Of a DNA stretch of 5,677 bases, positions 5,426 through 5,677 are shown in pieces (positions within the stretch are counted from its first letter, which is position 1; every line of letters begins with the position of its first letter). Under the pieces are notes generated by a model. It had not been told where the DNA came from. It saw nothing but the letters and a program-made list of their open reading frames with translations, and searched no databases. The DNA lies in contig CAAFEX010000102.1 of the NCBI GenBank assembly GCA_900762015.1, positions 1 to 5,677 on the forward strand, written 5' to 3'. The position numbers were made by a program, and so were the translations under genes. This DNA is from an uncultured Collinsella sp. (lineage in GTDB: Bacteria; Actinomycetota; Coriobacteriia; Coriobacteriales; Coriobacteriaceae).

Positions 5426-5524
5426 AAAGCTAAGTCTTGTAGAGCCGAAATCCGACATTTTATGCGTCCCACTAAATGGCTAAATGCCGAGCCACTACTC
5501 GAGGCGGCGCACATGGCGGTGGGG

Positions 5525-5530
5525 TATAAT
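5525..5530 (+). promoter_or_regulatory. -10 box of the rightward gene
   Basis: A perfect TATAAT lies 34 nt before the ATG at 5565. At the expected -35 position (about 5502-5507) the sequence is AGGCGG, which does not resemble TTGACA, so the promoter may need an activator. Transcription would start near 5537, inside the adjacent palindrome. Confidence 0.6.
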
Positions 5531-5533
5531 TTG

Positions 5534-5551
5534 ATTGCTATAGATAGCAAT
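5534..5551 (+). promoter_or_regulatory. 18-bp operator-like palindrome over the transcription start
   Basis: ATTGCTAT-ag-ATAGCAAT, perfect 8-bp arms with a 2-bp centre. It lies four nt after TATAAT, over the predicted transcription start, and ends two nt before the GGAGG ribosome binding site. This is a classic repressor position. Size and symmetry suit a dimeric winged-helix regulator such as a MarR-family protein (inference; the regulator is not in the window). Confidence 0.6.
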
Positions 5552-5564
5552 TTGGAGGTACCCC

Positions 5565-5677
5565 ATGAATGCCCCCGACGTGCTCCAAAACATCCGCTCA
5601 AAACACCCCGCTGCATATTTTGTTCTCTATCTCTTTGTCGGCTGGGCATTGTTGGTTGTCATCACCCATGCTATATC
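5565..5677 (+). CDS. Membrane protein, N-terminal fragment cut by window end
   Basis: Thirty-seven codons are visible before the window ends. The start is clear: TATAAT, then an operator-like palindrome, then GGAGG (5554-5558) six nt before the ATG. The peptide opens MNAPDVLQNIRSKHPAAY, a short polar basic cytoplasmic-type N-terminus, and passes into a hydrophobic helix FVLYLFVGWALLVVITHA (residues 19-36), probably the first membrane segment. No stop occurs within the window. Too little is present to name the family; a transporter or other multi-pass membrane protein is possible. It is divergent from ybaB and probably independently regulated through the palindrome. Confidence 0.75.
   Translation, partial: MNAPDVLQNIRSKHPAAYFVLYLFVGWALLVVITHAI

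Noticed and set aside
5225..5460. Possible small SRP RNA or tRNA near ybaB
   Set aside because: No conserved SRP core motif and no cloverleaf or T-loop signature was found on either strand.
5212..5649. 145-codon minus-strand frame overlapping ybaB start
   Set aside because: It runs through the divergent promoter region and the start of the plus-strand membrane gene, and has no domain or SD.
1..5677. CRISPR array, insertion sequence ends or attachment sites
   Set aside because: No regularly spaced direct repeats, no transposase or integrase gene, and no target-site duplications are visible.

Overview
The window looks like chromosome of a GC-rich Gram-positive, most likely a gut Coriobacteriia relative (Collinsella or Olsenella type). 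This is inferred from the YbaB and RecR protein style, the pairing of a transmembrane Ser/Thr kinase with an FHA protein, Actinobacteria-like coding, and strong AGGAGG-type ribosome binding sites. No marker gene fixes the genus, so this is moderate confidence only.

Layout. Five complete genes lie on the minus strand and are read from right to left. ybaB (4904-5224) and recR (4294-4890) form the conserved nucleoid-protein/recombination-mediator pair, 13 nt apart. A 245-nt non-coding gap (4049-4293) follows, holding several dyads and a terminator-like hairpin. Next come three tightly packed genes. The first is a single-pass membrane protein with a Gly/Ser-rich linker and an outward-facing C-terminal domain (3143-4048). 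The second is a Ser/Thr protein kinase with four C-terminal membrane segments (1302-3146; ATGA overlap with the gene before). The third is an FHA-domain protein (360-1298; 3 nt after the kinase). At the right edge a plus-strand gene for a membrane protein begins at 5565 and is cut by the window end. It has a perfect TATAAT box and an 18-bp operator-like palindrome.

Non-coding parts. Positions 1-359 hold no gene I can support, but 264-361 contain a REP-like cluster of AAGGAAyGTCCCy repeats and inverted GCCGGCAG arms abutting the FHA stop codon. The divergent region 5225-5564 holds a candidate ybaB promoter, two small leader hairpins, a nested AT-rich dyad, and the promoter/operator of the right-hand gene.

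How it works together. ybaB-recR is housekeeping DNA repair. The downstream trio reads as a phospho-signalling module: an exported, possibly sensing, membrane protein, a membrane kinase, and a cytoplasmic FHA protein as possible phosphothreonine reader. Two oddities stand out. The FHA domain seems to lack the usual Arg after the Ile-Gly of its third strand. A terminator-like hairpin sits directly before the ribosome binding site of the trio, so its expression may depend on read-through or attenuation. The functional link among the three is inferred from gene order, not shown.
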